Below, piece by piece: positions 1-9,700 of a stretch of DNA of 43,176 nucleotides. The position numbers and the translations under genes were made by a program. Origin of the DNA: an uncultured Flavobacterium sp. (GTDB taxonomy: Bacteria > Bacteroidota > Bacteroidia > Flavobacteriales > Flavobacteriaceae); the NCBI GenBank assembly GCA_913060575.1, contig CAJXRR010000002.1, forward strand, positions 1 to 43,176, given 5' to 3'. The notes under the pieces were generated by a model. It did not search any database and had not been told where the DNA came from. It saw nothing but the letters and a program-made list of their open reading frames with translations. Each line of letters opens with the position of its first letter. Within the stretch, counting starts at the first letter, position 1.

Positions 1-45
1 ACACAGAGTAGATCGTCGGCAGCGTCAGATGTGTATAAGAGACAG
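1..45 (+). other. Illumina Nextera adapter and i5 index left on the contig end
   Basis: Bases 13-45 match the 33-nt Nextera read-1 transposase adapter, ending in the Tn5 mosaic end agatgtgtataagagacag (27-45). Bases 5-12 (agagtaga) match Nextera i5 index S504, and bases 1-4 (acac) match the end of the P5 primer. This is synthetic library DNA, not genome. It also creates a false GTG start at 31 giving the peptide MYKRQ. True genomic sequence begins at 46. The match is from memory of the adapter sequences but is exact over all three parts. Confidence 0.98.
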
Positions 46-663
46 ATGCTAGGCTGTCATGACGGAATCCCCGTATTAGATCTAAAAGGGAAAAAAGTAA
101 ATGGAGTCTATCACGAAGGGTTATTAAAAGATAACGAGATTGAAGAAGTCATGAATATTATAATAGACCGTGGTGGAAGAGTAAAAAACCTCTATGACCC
201 TTCTGGAAAAAAAATATCATACTATCAAGTAAATGCCACTTTTTTTAGTGCTTTAGGAGAAGATAACCAAAAGATGTTATTAGCTCGGGCAATCCAAATG
301 TTTATGCCAGGAATTCCACAAGTTTGGTATTTAGATATTTTTGCAGGAAAAAATAATTACTTAGCTGCAGATAAACGAGGAAGTGGAAGTCATAAAGAAA
401 TTAACAGAACTACTTTGTCTGAGGAAGATATTTCTGAAGGACTAAAAACTCCAATTGTTAAGAATCAATTAAAAATAATGAGATTAAGAAACACTTCCAA
501 AGCATTTTTAGGAGAAGTGAATATTAATGATTCTGAAGAGAATATACTTGATATCACCTGGTCATCAAAAAATGAATTTGCTCAATTAAAAGCAGATCTT
601 ACTAAGTATATTTTCTCAATACATTATTCAGAAGAAGGAGTTCGCAAGCAAATTAAATTTTAA
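46..663 (+). CDS. Sucrose-phosphorylase-like GH13 enzyme (subfamily 18 type), C-terminal part only
   Basis: This is the last ~205 residues of a GH13 phosphorylase; the family is usually about 480-580 residues, so the catalytic nucleophile and acid/base lie off the contig. The visible part starts at the conserved region IV motif CHDGIP, whose Asp is the transition-state stabilizer. It continues with ALGEDNQKMLLARAIQ, MPGIPQVWYLDIFAG and the basic/Asn-rich HKEINRTTLS stretch typical of sucrose phosphorylases. Members split sucrose, sucrose 6-phosphate or glucosylglycerate with phosphate, giving glucose 1-phosphate; which substrate applies here cannot be told from the C-terminus. The ORF-track start at 31 is in adapter DNA. 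The ATG at 46 is an internal codon, so the gene is 5'-truncated by the contig end. It lies far from the starch locus and has no visible partner gene. Confidence 0.82.
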   Translation: MLGCHDGIPVLDLKGKKVNGVYHEGLLKDNEIEEVMNIIIDRGGRVKNLYDPSGKKISYYQVNATFFSALGEDNQKMLLARAIQMFMPGIPQVWYLDIFAGKNNYLAADKRGSGSHKEINRTTLSEEDISEGLKTPIVKNQLKIMRLRNTSKAFLGEVNINDSEENILDITWSSKNEFAQLKADLTKYIFSIHYSEEGVRKQIKF

Positions 664-836
664 AGAATATCACATACTTAATTTATCTTTATGAATATCA
701 ACACGTAATTAAAAATAATTTGTATTTAGATAGTTTGTTGTAGAGTATTAACCTAATAAAAAACACAAGAAAAATGAACAAAAATCTCGAGAGATTACTA
801 AAAATATTCAGTTTATAAAAGATAGATAGAAGCATA

Positions 837-865
837 TTGTCTTTCTTTGATAAAGTATATATTTG
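837..865 (+). promoter_or_regulatory. Predicted Bacteroidetes sigma promoter of maeB
   Basis: A TTG at 837-839 is followed after 18 nt by TATATTTG (858-865), an exact match to the flavobacterial -33/-7 consensus TTG-N17-23-TAnnTTTG. Transcription would start near 872, about 20 nt upstream of the ATG at 891. The same TTG was taken as a start codon by the ORF track. A promoter here argues for the downstream ATG as the true maeB start. This is a consensus match only. Confidence 0.65.
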
Positions 866-890
866 TAAGTCACACACAAATGACGATTAC

Positions 891-3161
891 ATGAGTGATT
901 CTAGAAAAAGACACGAAGCTTTACTATACCACGCAAAACCAAAACCAGGAAAAATTGAAGTTGTTCCGACAAAAAAATACACAACCCAACACGATTTGGC
1001 TTTGGCGTATTCTCCAGGAGTCGCAGAACCTTGTTTAGAAATTGCAAAAGACAGAAATAATGTTTACAAATATACCGCTAAAGGAAACTTAGTAGCGGTA
1101 ATTACCAATGGAACAGCTGTTTTAGGTTTGGGTGATATTGGTCCAGAAGCCTCAAAACCTGTGATGGAAGGAAAAGCATTGTTGTTTAAAATATTTGCAG
1201 ATATTGATGTATTTGATATTGAAATTGATGCAACAGATGTTGATAAATTTGTAGAAACAGTTAAGGCAATCGCGCCAACTTTTGGTGGAATTAATCTAGA
1301 AGATATTAAAGCTCCGGAAGCTTTTGAAATAGAAAGAAGATTAAAAGAAGAGCTGAATATTCCTGTGATGCATGATGATCAGCATGGAACAGCAATTATT
1401 TCTGCTGCTGCTTTAAAAAACGCGATAGAAATTACTGGGAAAGACTTGGCAAAAGTTCAAATTGTAATAAATGGTGCTGGTGCAGCTGCAATATCTTGTT
1501 CTCGTTTGTACATGAAATTAGGAGCTCAGAGAGAAAACATGGTCATGTGCGATAGTAAAGGTGTGATTAGAAAAGATAGAGGGAATTTAACTTCACAGAA
1601 AGAAGAATTTGCCACTGATAAAAATCTAAATACTTTAGAGGAAGCAATGCAAAATGCTGACGTGTTTATTGGCTTGTCAAAAGGAAATGTAGTCACGCCA
1701 GAGATGTTACTTTCTATGGCAAAAGATCCTATTGTGTTTGCCATGGCTAATCCAGAGCCAGAGATTTCATATGATGTTGCGTGTGCTACAAGAGAAGATA
1801 TCATTATGGCAACAGGAAGATCAGATCATCCTAACCAAGTAAATAATGTATTAGGTTTTCCTTTTATATTTAGAGGAGCTTTAGATGTTAGAGCAACAAA
1901 AATTAATGAAGAAATGAAGATGGCAGCTGTCAATGCTTTGGCAGATTTAGCCAAACAATCAGTTCCTGAACAAGTAAATATTGTATATGATGAGGTTAGT
2001 CTTTCTTTCGGAAAAGAATATATTATTCCAAAACCTTTTGATCCAAGATTAATTTATGAAATTCCTCCCGCAATCGCTAAAGCAGCCATTGATTCTGGAG
2101 TTGCTTTAGAGCCTATTGAAGATTGGGATAAGTATAGAGACGAATTAATGGACAGGTCAGGAACTGGAAGTAAAGAAATTAGATTACTTCATAACAGAGC
2201 CAAAAGAAGTCCAAAAACGGTTGTGTTTGCAGAAGCGGATCATTTAGATGTGTTAAAAGCTGCACAAAGAGTTCACGAAGAAAAAATTGGACTTCCAATT
2301 TTATTGGGAAGGAAAGAAGTGATTTTGGCTTTAAAAGAAGAATTAGGTTTTACAGCGGATGTTCCAATTTATGATCCTAAAACCGATGAAGAAGAAGACA
2401 GAAGAAATCATTTTGGTTATAAGTATTGGGAAACCAGACAACGTAAAGGAATTTCACTTTTTCAAGCAAAAAAATTAATGCGAGAGCGCAATTATTTTGC
2501 AGCAATGATGGTCAACGAAGGTGAAGCAGACTCATTAATTACCGGATATTCTAGACCGTATCCAACGGTTGTAAAACCAATGATAGAGTTGATTGGAAAA
2601 GATAAAGGTGTTTCTAGAATCGCGGCAACAAACTTGATGCTAACCAATCAAGGGCCTATGTTTTTAGCTGATACAACAATTAATATTAATCCTACTGCAA
2701 AAGATTTAGCGAAGATTTCTCAGATGACGTATAAGATTGCAAAAATGTTTGGTATGAAACCAAATATTGCCATGTTGTCTTTTTCTAATTTTGGATCTTC
2801 TAATTCAGAAAGCTCTCGTAAAATTCAAGATGCAGTCTCTTATATTCATAGACATTTTCCTAATGTTAATATTGATGGAGAATTACAAGCAGATTTTGCT
2901 CTAAATCCAGAAATGCTAGCAAAAGAATTTCCTTTTTCTAAATTAAACGGAAAAAAAGTAAATGTCTTAATATTTCCTAATTTAGAATCAGCAAATATTA
3001 CGTACAAACTATTAAAACAGATTGATGGTTCAGAGTCTATTGGGCCTATTATTCTTGGATTTAAAAAACCAGTTCACATTCTGCAATTAGGGGCAAGTGT
3101 AGATGAAATGGTAAATATGGCTGCAGTAGCAGTTGTAGATGCACAACAAAAACAGCGCTAG
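891..3161 (+). CDS. maeB: NADP-dependent malic enzyme with C-terminal phosphotransacetylase-like domain (MaeB type)
   Basis: It decarboxylates malate to pyruvate with reduction of NADP, in the cytoplasm. The malic domain has [12 protein letters not shown] near the N-terminus, then [17 protein letters not shown] and the [10 protein letters not shown] motif. An NAD(P)-binding domain follows (INGAGAAA). From about residue 430 to the end ([14 protein letters not shown] onward) there is a phosphotransacetylase-like domain, usually regulatory in this family. The length of 756 residues is typical for the fused bacterial enzyme. The ATG at 891 ([16 protein letters not shown]) is chosen over the TTG at 837 because family members begin there and a promoter overlaps the TTG. 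ruvA follows 40 nt downstream. Confidence 0.95.
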   Translation: MSDSRKRHEALLYHAKPKPGKIEVVPTKKYTTQHDLALAYSPGVAEPCLEIAKDRNNVYKYTAKGNLVAVITNGTAVLGLGDIGPEASKPVMEGKALLFKIFADIDVFDIEIDATDVDKFVETVKAIAPTFGGINLEDIKAPEAFEIERRLKEELNIPVMHDDQHGTAIISAAALKNAIEITGKDLAKVQIVINGAGAAAISCSRLYMKLGAQRENMVMCDSKGVIRKDRGNLTSQKEEFATDKNLNTLEEAMQNADVFIGLSKGNVVTPEMLLSMAKDPIVFAMANPEPEISYDVACATREDIIMATGRSDHPNQVNNVLGFPFIFRGALDVRATKINEEMKMAAVNALADLAKQSVPEQVNIVYDEVSLSFGKEYIIPKPFDPRLIYEIPPAIAKAAIDSGVALEPIEDWDKYRDELMDRSGTGSKEIRLLHNRAKRSPKTVVFAEADHLDVLKAAQRVHEEKIGLPILLGRKEVILALKEELGFTADVPIYDPKTDEEEDRRNHFGYKYWETRQRKGISLFQAKKLMRERNYFAAMMVNEGEADSLITGYSRPYPTVVKPMIELIGKDKGVSRIAATNLMLTNQGPMFLADTTININPTAKDLAKISQMTYKIAKMFGMKPNIAMLSFSNFGSSNSESSRKIQDAVSYIHRHFPNVNIDGELQADFALNPEMLAKEFPFSKLNGKKVNVLIFPNLESANITYKLLKQIDGSESIGPIILGFKKPVHILQLGASVDEMVNMAAVAVVDAQQKQR

Positions 3162-3201
3162 AATCAAATAATTTATTACATTCGAGCCTAGAAAGAAGAA
3201 A

Positions 3202-3783
3202 ATGATTACACAGATTAGGGGTAGACTTGTGGAAAAAAATCCAACATATGTAGTTGTTGATTGTTCCGGAGTTGGTTATTTATTACATATTTCTTTACAA
3301 ACTTTTTCAGCACTTCCAGAAGACGAAAATGTGCGTTTATTTGCTCATTTATCAGTCAGAGAAGACGCTCATACACTCTATGGTTTTATGACTAAAACCG
3401 AAAGAGAAGTATTTAAACTGCTTATTTCTGTATCTGGAGTAGGTCCAAGTATAGCTAGAACAATGTTGTCTTCGATGAGTTCAGAGGAAGTTCAGAATGC
3501 TATAGCTTCAGATAATGTAGCTTTAATTCAGTCTGTAAAAGGTATTGGAGCAAAAACGGCACAGCGTGTCATTGTTGACTTAAAAGATAAGATTTTAAAA
3601 ACGTTTGATATTGACGAACTTTCCCTAAATATAAACAATACAAACAAAGAAGAAGCGTTATCAGCATTAGAAGTTTTAGGGTTTAACAGAAAGCAATCTG
3701 AAAAAACAATTGCTAATATTCTCAAAGATTCTCCAAATGAAACAGTAGAACTGTTAATTAAAAAAGCACTAAAGAATTTATAG
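3202..3783 (+). CDS. ruvA: Holliday junction branch migration protein RuvA
   Basis: RuvA is the DNA-binding subunit of RuvAB, which drives branch migration of Holliday junctions in recombinational repair. The 193-residue length is standard. The N-terminal OB-fold begins MITQIRGRLVEKNP and contains the typical VDCSGVGYLLH. The central helix-hairpin-helix region holds SVSGVGPSIARTML and KGIGAKTAQRVIVDLKDK. The C-terminal domain III (EEALSALEVLGF onward), which contacts RuvB, is complete. The stop is only 4 nt before the sprA start, so the two genes are probably co-transcribed. Confidence 0.97.
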   Translation: MITQIRGRLVEKNPTYVVVDCSGVGYLLHISLQTFSALPEDENVRLFAHLSVREDAHTLYGFMTKTEREVFKLLISVSGVGPSIARTMLSSMSSEEVQNAIASDNVALIQSVKGIGAKTAQRVIVDLKDKILKTFDIDELSLNINNTNKEEALSALEVLGFNRKQSEKTIANILKDSPNETVELLIKKALKNL

Positions 3784-3787
3784 TCAA

Positions 3788-6700
3788 TTGAATCAGTTTC
3801 AAAAATACATTGTTTGTTTTTTATTTTTTGTTGGTTTTGCCAGCAATATAGATGCGCAGACAACTACTAAAAAGAAAGATTCTGTTACTACTAAAAAAGA
3901 CACCTTAGACCTTAAGTATAATTTTAATCACTCTAGAACGGGTAAAATGTTATTAAAATACCCCTCTAAAATTGAGGTTATTTATGACAAAGAACTTAAC
4001 AAATATGTTTTTGTAGAAAAAGTAGGAGATTACTATATAAGAACTCCCATATTTATGACTCCTGAAGAGTATGATAAATATCGTCTGAGAAGAGATATGT
4101 TAGAATACTTTAAGAGTAAGATTTCTGCCAGAAATAGTAGAGATGCGGCAGCTAAAAAAGATTTATTACCAACATATTATGTGAATTCTGATTTTTTTGA
4201 AACCATTTTTGGAGGAAATGAAATTAAAATTACACCCACAGGAAACATCAATCTTAAATTAGGTTTTATATATCAAAACACTGACAATCCTCAATTATCA
4301 GAACAGAATAGAAGTAGTTTTACATTTGACTTTGATCAACAAATAAACGCTGGTATACAAGCTCAAATAGGTGAACGCTTAAAATTAACAGCGAACTACG
4401 ATACACAAACTACTTTTGATTTTCAAAACTTAATTAAATTAGAATACACACCAAATGAAGATGATATTCTTCAAGGAATAGAAGCAGGTAATGTAACCAT
4501 GCCTATTAAAAACTCTTTAATAAATGGTGCACAAAGTTTATTTGGAGTAAAAACAAAACTCCAATTTGGAAAAACTAATATTACTGCGGTATTTTCTCAA
4601 CAAAACTCAGAAAGTAATACCGTTACAGCTCAAGGAGGTTCTTCTGTTCAAGAATTTGAATTAAGAGCAACCGATTATGATAACGACCGACACTTTTTCT
4701 TATCTCAATATTTTAGAGAAAATTATGCGAGATCATTACAAAATTATCCGCTAATTAGTAGTCCTATTAATATTACTAGAATTGAAGTTTGGATTACCAA
4801 TAGAAATGCATCAGTTGAAGACTTTAGAAGTATCGTTGCCTTTGCAGATATTGCAGAACCAAAACCAGAAAATTATGTAAGTGTGAATGGATTGGTAACA
4901 CCTTCACCAACAGCACCAGCTGTAAATACTGTTTTACTTCCAACCAATGAGTCAAATAATATTTCAGACGCCTTATCAAACTCGCAAATTAGAGATATAT
5001 CAACCGTAGATAGTTACTTGTCTGGAACCTACGGAATGAGTCAGGGTACTGACTATAGCCTATTACAAAATGCGCGAAAGCTTCAGCCTAATGAGTATAC
5101 ATTAAATTCTCAATTAGGTTTTGTTTCATTAAACCGAAGATTAAACGATGGAGAAGTTCTAGCAGTTGCTTATGAATATACCGTTGTTGGATCATCTAAC
5201 GGAGGAACTTCATTTAAAGTTGGAGAATTTTCAAATGACGGAATTACAGCTCCTGAAAATTTAGCTGTTAAGTTGTTAAGAAGTGAAATTTTAACAACAA
5301 AAAGAACAATTGCAGGTGTAGAAGAAGCGTTTCCTACTTGGAACTTAATGATGAAAAATGTATATGCGCTTGGGGCATTTCCATTAACACCAGATGGCTT
5401 TAGATTTGAGATTCAATATAGAGATGACCAAACAGGAATTCCTTCAAATACTTTACAAAATGCACAAACTACAGGTGTTGCAAACACACCTTTACTTCAG
5501 GTATTTAACTTAGACAGATTAGACCAAACACAATTTCAAACACCAGACGGTTATTTTGATTATGTAGAAGGAATTACCATTAATTCTCAAAATGGTTATG
5601 TGATTTTTCCACAAGCAGAACCTTTTGGAAACGATTTAGAATCTTCCCTAAACGTTCAGGCAGATGTTGATTTATTTGTGTTTAACGAACTGTATTTAGA
5701 TACAAAAATCAATGTAAAAAACAACAATCAGAACAAAGATAAATTCTTATTAAAAGGATATTTTAAATCTGAAAATAGTGGTGGAATTCCATTAAACGCA
5801 TTTAATGTTCCACGAGGTTCTGTAACAGTGACAGCCGGAGGAAGACAATTGGTAGAAGGTATAGATTATGTAGTAGATTACTTAGCAGGACGTGTTCAGA
5901 TATTAGATCCGGGGTTACAATCATCAGGAATCCCAATTCAAGTTTCAACAGAAAATAATGCGGTTTTTAATCAACAAAGAAAAACATTTATGGGAGTTGA
6001 TGTTGAACATATTTTTAACGAAAACTTCATATTAGGGGCCACCATTTTAAATGTAAATGAAAGACCATTAACACCAAAAGTAAACTTTGGTGTAGAACCT
6101 ATCAATAATACGATGTTGGGAATGAATTTAGATTTTTCAACAGAAATGCCAAAGTTTACAAAGTGGGTTAATAAATTACCATTTGTAGATACTGACGCTC
6201 CGTCAAATTTATCGATAAGAGCAGATATGGCATATTTAATTCCTGGTTCTCCAAGCGGAATAGATGTTTCAGGATCCGCAACAGCATATATCGATGATTT
6301 TGAGGCTTCTCAAATTCCGATTAGTTTATTAACTCCACTACAATGGTATACAGCAAGTACACCTCAAAGATCAGCCGCGAACTTAAATGGTTTAGCAGGT
6401 GATTTAACCTATAACGATTTACGATCTAGATTAGCATGGTATAATATTGATCCCATCTTTTATGGAGCAGGAAATACACCTGGCAATATTGATGCTGATG
6501 CACTTTCTAGAGCGGAAACAAGACAAATAAATTTTGATGAGTTATTTCCAAATCAAGAGTTAGATGTCACACAACAAACTTTGGTTAGAACCTTAGATTT
6601 ATCTTTTTTTCCGAGTGAAAGAGGACCTTATAATTTTGATACAGACAATGTAAGTTCAGATGGAACTTTTACAGATCCAAATACTCGTTGGGCTGGAATT

Positions 6701-9700
6701 ATGAGACCATTAACAACCAATAATTTTGAACAAGCCAACGTAGAATATATTCAGTTTTGGATGATGGATCCCTATACTAATTATTCTATTACTAACGCTG
6801 AAGGTTTGCCACAAGGAGTTAACCCGCAAGACCCACAAAACCAAGTTGGAGATTTATATTTTAACTTAGGAAATATTTCTGAAGATATCTTGAAAGATAA
6901 TCAGAAAATGTATGAAAATGGTTTGCCAACTGATGGATTAAACACGAATACTATTGATACACGTTGGGGAAAAGTTCCAAGAAACCCTTCAATTATTTAT
7001 GCATTTGATGAGGAAGATGCTTCACGTACTAGACAAGATATTGGTTTAGATGGGTTAACAGATGATGAGGAAAGAATTAAATTTCCAGCTTTTGCAAATC
7101 TAGAAGACCCCGCTTCCGATAATTATAGATATTACAGAGGAGGTGACTTAGACGCTATTGACGCCTCAATTATTACAAGATATAAATTGTTTAACAATAC
7201 CCAAGGAAATTCACCAACTCTAAATCAATCAACAGAATCTTTTCCGACGTCAGCAACTACATATCCTGATGTAGAAGACATCAACAAAGATCAAACTATG
7301 AATACGGTTGAGAGTTATTATGAATATAAAGTTTCATTAAATAGTAGCGATTTAAACGTGGGTCAAAACTTTATTGTTGATCAAAAAGATACCCAAGTAA
7401 CTTTAAATAACGGGCAAGTACAAACGGCAAGATGGTATCAATTTAGAATTCCAATTCGCAGTGGAACGCCCATCAATAATATATCAGATTTTAACAGCAT
7501 TCGTTTTATTAGAATGTTTATGACCAACTTTAAAATGCCAGTTGTTTTGCGTTTTGGAGAATTAGATTTGGTTCGTGGAGACTGGAGACGATACACAAGA
7601 ACATTAGACCCTAATATAAACCCAGATCAAGCATTAACGCAGCAAGAATTAAATAATTTTGAGGTAGGTGTTGTTAATATTGAACAAAATGAAGGAAGAT
7701 ATGTTTTACCTCCAGGAATTATTAGAGAAAGATTACAAGGGAGTACTACTGTTCAGCAGCAAAACGAGCAATCAGTTTCTATGACTGTAAATAATCTTGC
7801 TCAAAATAAAGTAAGAGCTATTTATAAAAACATTAGTGTTGATTTACGTAGATATAAAGAATTAAAAATGTTTTTACATGCCGAGCCAACGATGGTTGGA
7901 GGTGTTGGAGACGATGAATTATCTGCAATTATAAGATTAGGAACCGATTTAAATGATAACTTTTATCAATTAGAAATTCCTTTAAAAATATCTCCAAACG
8001 GAAGTTTAGCACCATTAGATGTTTGGCCAGAAGCCAATAATCTAGAAGCGATGCTAGAGGTTTTGGGGAAAACCAAGTTAGCAAGAGATGTTGCAAATGC
8101 TCCCATTAATGATTTATTTACGGCACCCGGAGGAAACCCTGGTGAATTGGTGATTAGAGTAAAAGGAAATCCAACGCTGGCTCAGATTAGAACTATTATG
8201 TTGGGTGTTAGAAATAATAGTCCAACAGATAAAAGTGCAGAAATTTGGTTTAACGAATTACGATCAGCCGGATTTGATAACGACGGAGGTTGGGCTGCAG
8301 TAGTAAGTGCAGATGCTAATTTTGCTGATGTCGCAAATGTTTCTATGACGGGTAGAATGCAAACCGTTGGTTTTGGAAATGTAGAGGATAGAGTGAGTCA
8401 ACGTTCTTTAGACGAAACTAAACAATATGATGTCTCTACGAGTATCAATTTAGGTAAAATGATGCCTAAAAGCTGGGGAATAGAGCTGCCAATGAATTAT
8501 AGTGTTGGTGAAACATTTATAGACCCGAAGTTTGATCCTCAATACCAAGATGTAGAACTTGCTGAAGTGGAAGACGCAGCTTTGTCTTCAAATATTCCTA
8601 GAGGAACCGATGTGTCTAGAGATTACACAAAACGCAAAAGTATCAGTTTTACTAATGTTAGAAAAAATCGTAATCCAGAATCATCTAAGAAACCAAAATT
8701 CTATGATGTAGAAAACCTTTCAGTATCTTATTCATTTAATGAAGAAACGCATCGAGATTATAATATTGAAAGAGCGATAAATCAAAATGTACTTGCCTCT
8801 GCTTCTTATAACTTTACTTTTGAACCGTTATATCTAGAACCTTTCAAGAAAAAAGAATTATTTAAAAGTAAGTACTTACAGTTAATAAGAGATATCAATT
8901 TTAATCCAATTCCAACAAGCCTTGCTGTTAATTCTAGAATCAATAGAACTTTTAATGAGCAACGTTCAAGAAATCTAGTAGAAGGCTTAAGCGCACAACC
9001 AACATTAAGGCAAAGAAGATTTTTATTTGATTGGGATTATGCTTTAGCGTTTAATTTTACTAAATCTTTAGCGGTTAATTTTAATGCAACCAACAGCTAT
9101 ATTTATGATGCTTTTGGAAATGGAGACGATTTAGAAATTTTTGATAATTTCTTTAATGTTGGAAGACCAAGTCAGTATCATCAAAAACTAAATACTACTT
9201 ATAAATTTCCAATAAATAAAATTCCACATTTAGGTTTCTTAGGAGTTGATTATGCTTATACCGCCGATTTTGATTGGAGCGCCACTTCTCAAGACGCTAC
9301 GATAGTAGAAAGAGTTGGGAATTTAATTCAGAATGCAAATACACATAACGTTACGGGTAATATTAACTTTGCAAAGCTTTACAAAGACACAAAATTTGAA
9401 AGCTTATTTGTAAAGAAAAAAGGAAGAGGGCAAGCAACTAAAAATCCCTTAGGAGGTCCAGGAGTTCCTAATCAGGTATCTGCAAGACAAAAAAATAAAC
9501 AACCTTTAGGGCAAAAAGTACTGAAAGGGTTTTATGATTTAATTACCTCAGTTAAAACAGGGAAAATTAGTTATACAGAAAACAACGGACAATTATTACC
9601 GGGTTACGAGCCAGAAGTAGGTTTCTTAGGAAGAGATAATTTTGGTGGAGGCTTAGCACCATCTTTAGGCTTTGTTTTTGGGAGTCAGGTAGATATTAGA

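Noticed and set aside
46-663. Complete small protein starting at the ATG at base 46
   Set aside because: The residues at 46 lie in the middle of a GH13 barrel (region IV), and the adapter junction falls just before; the gene is truncated.
774-818. 14-codon ORF (MNKNLERLLKIFSL) in the gap before maeB
   Set aside because: Very short, no promoter or conservation visible; likely chance in AT-rich DNA.
837-890. TTG start and 18 extra codons for malic enzyme
   Set aside because: Overlaps an exact promoter match, and known family members begin at [10 protein letters not shown]; the ATG at 891 is used instead.
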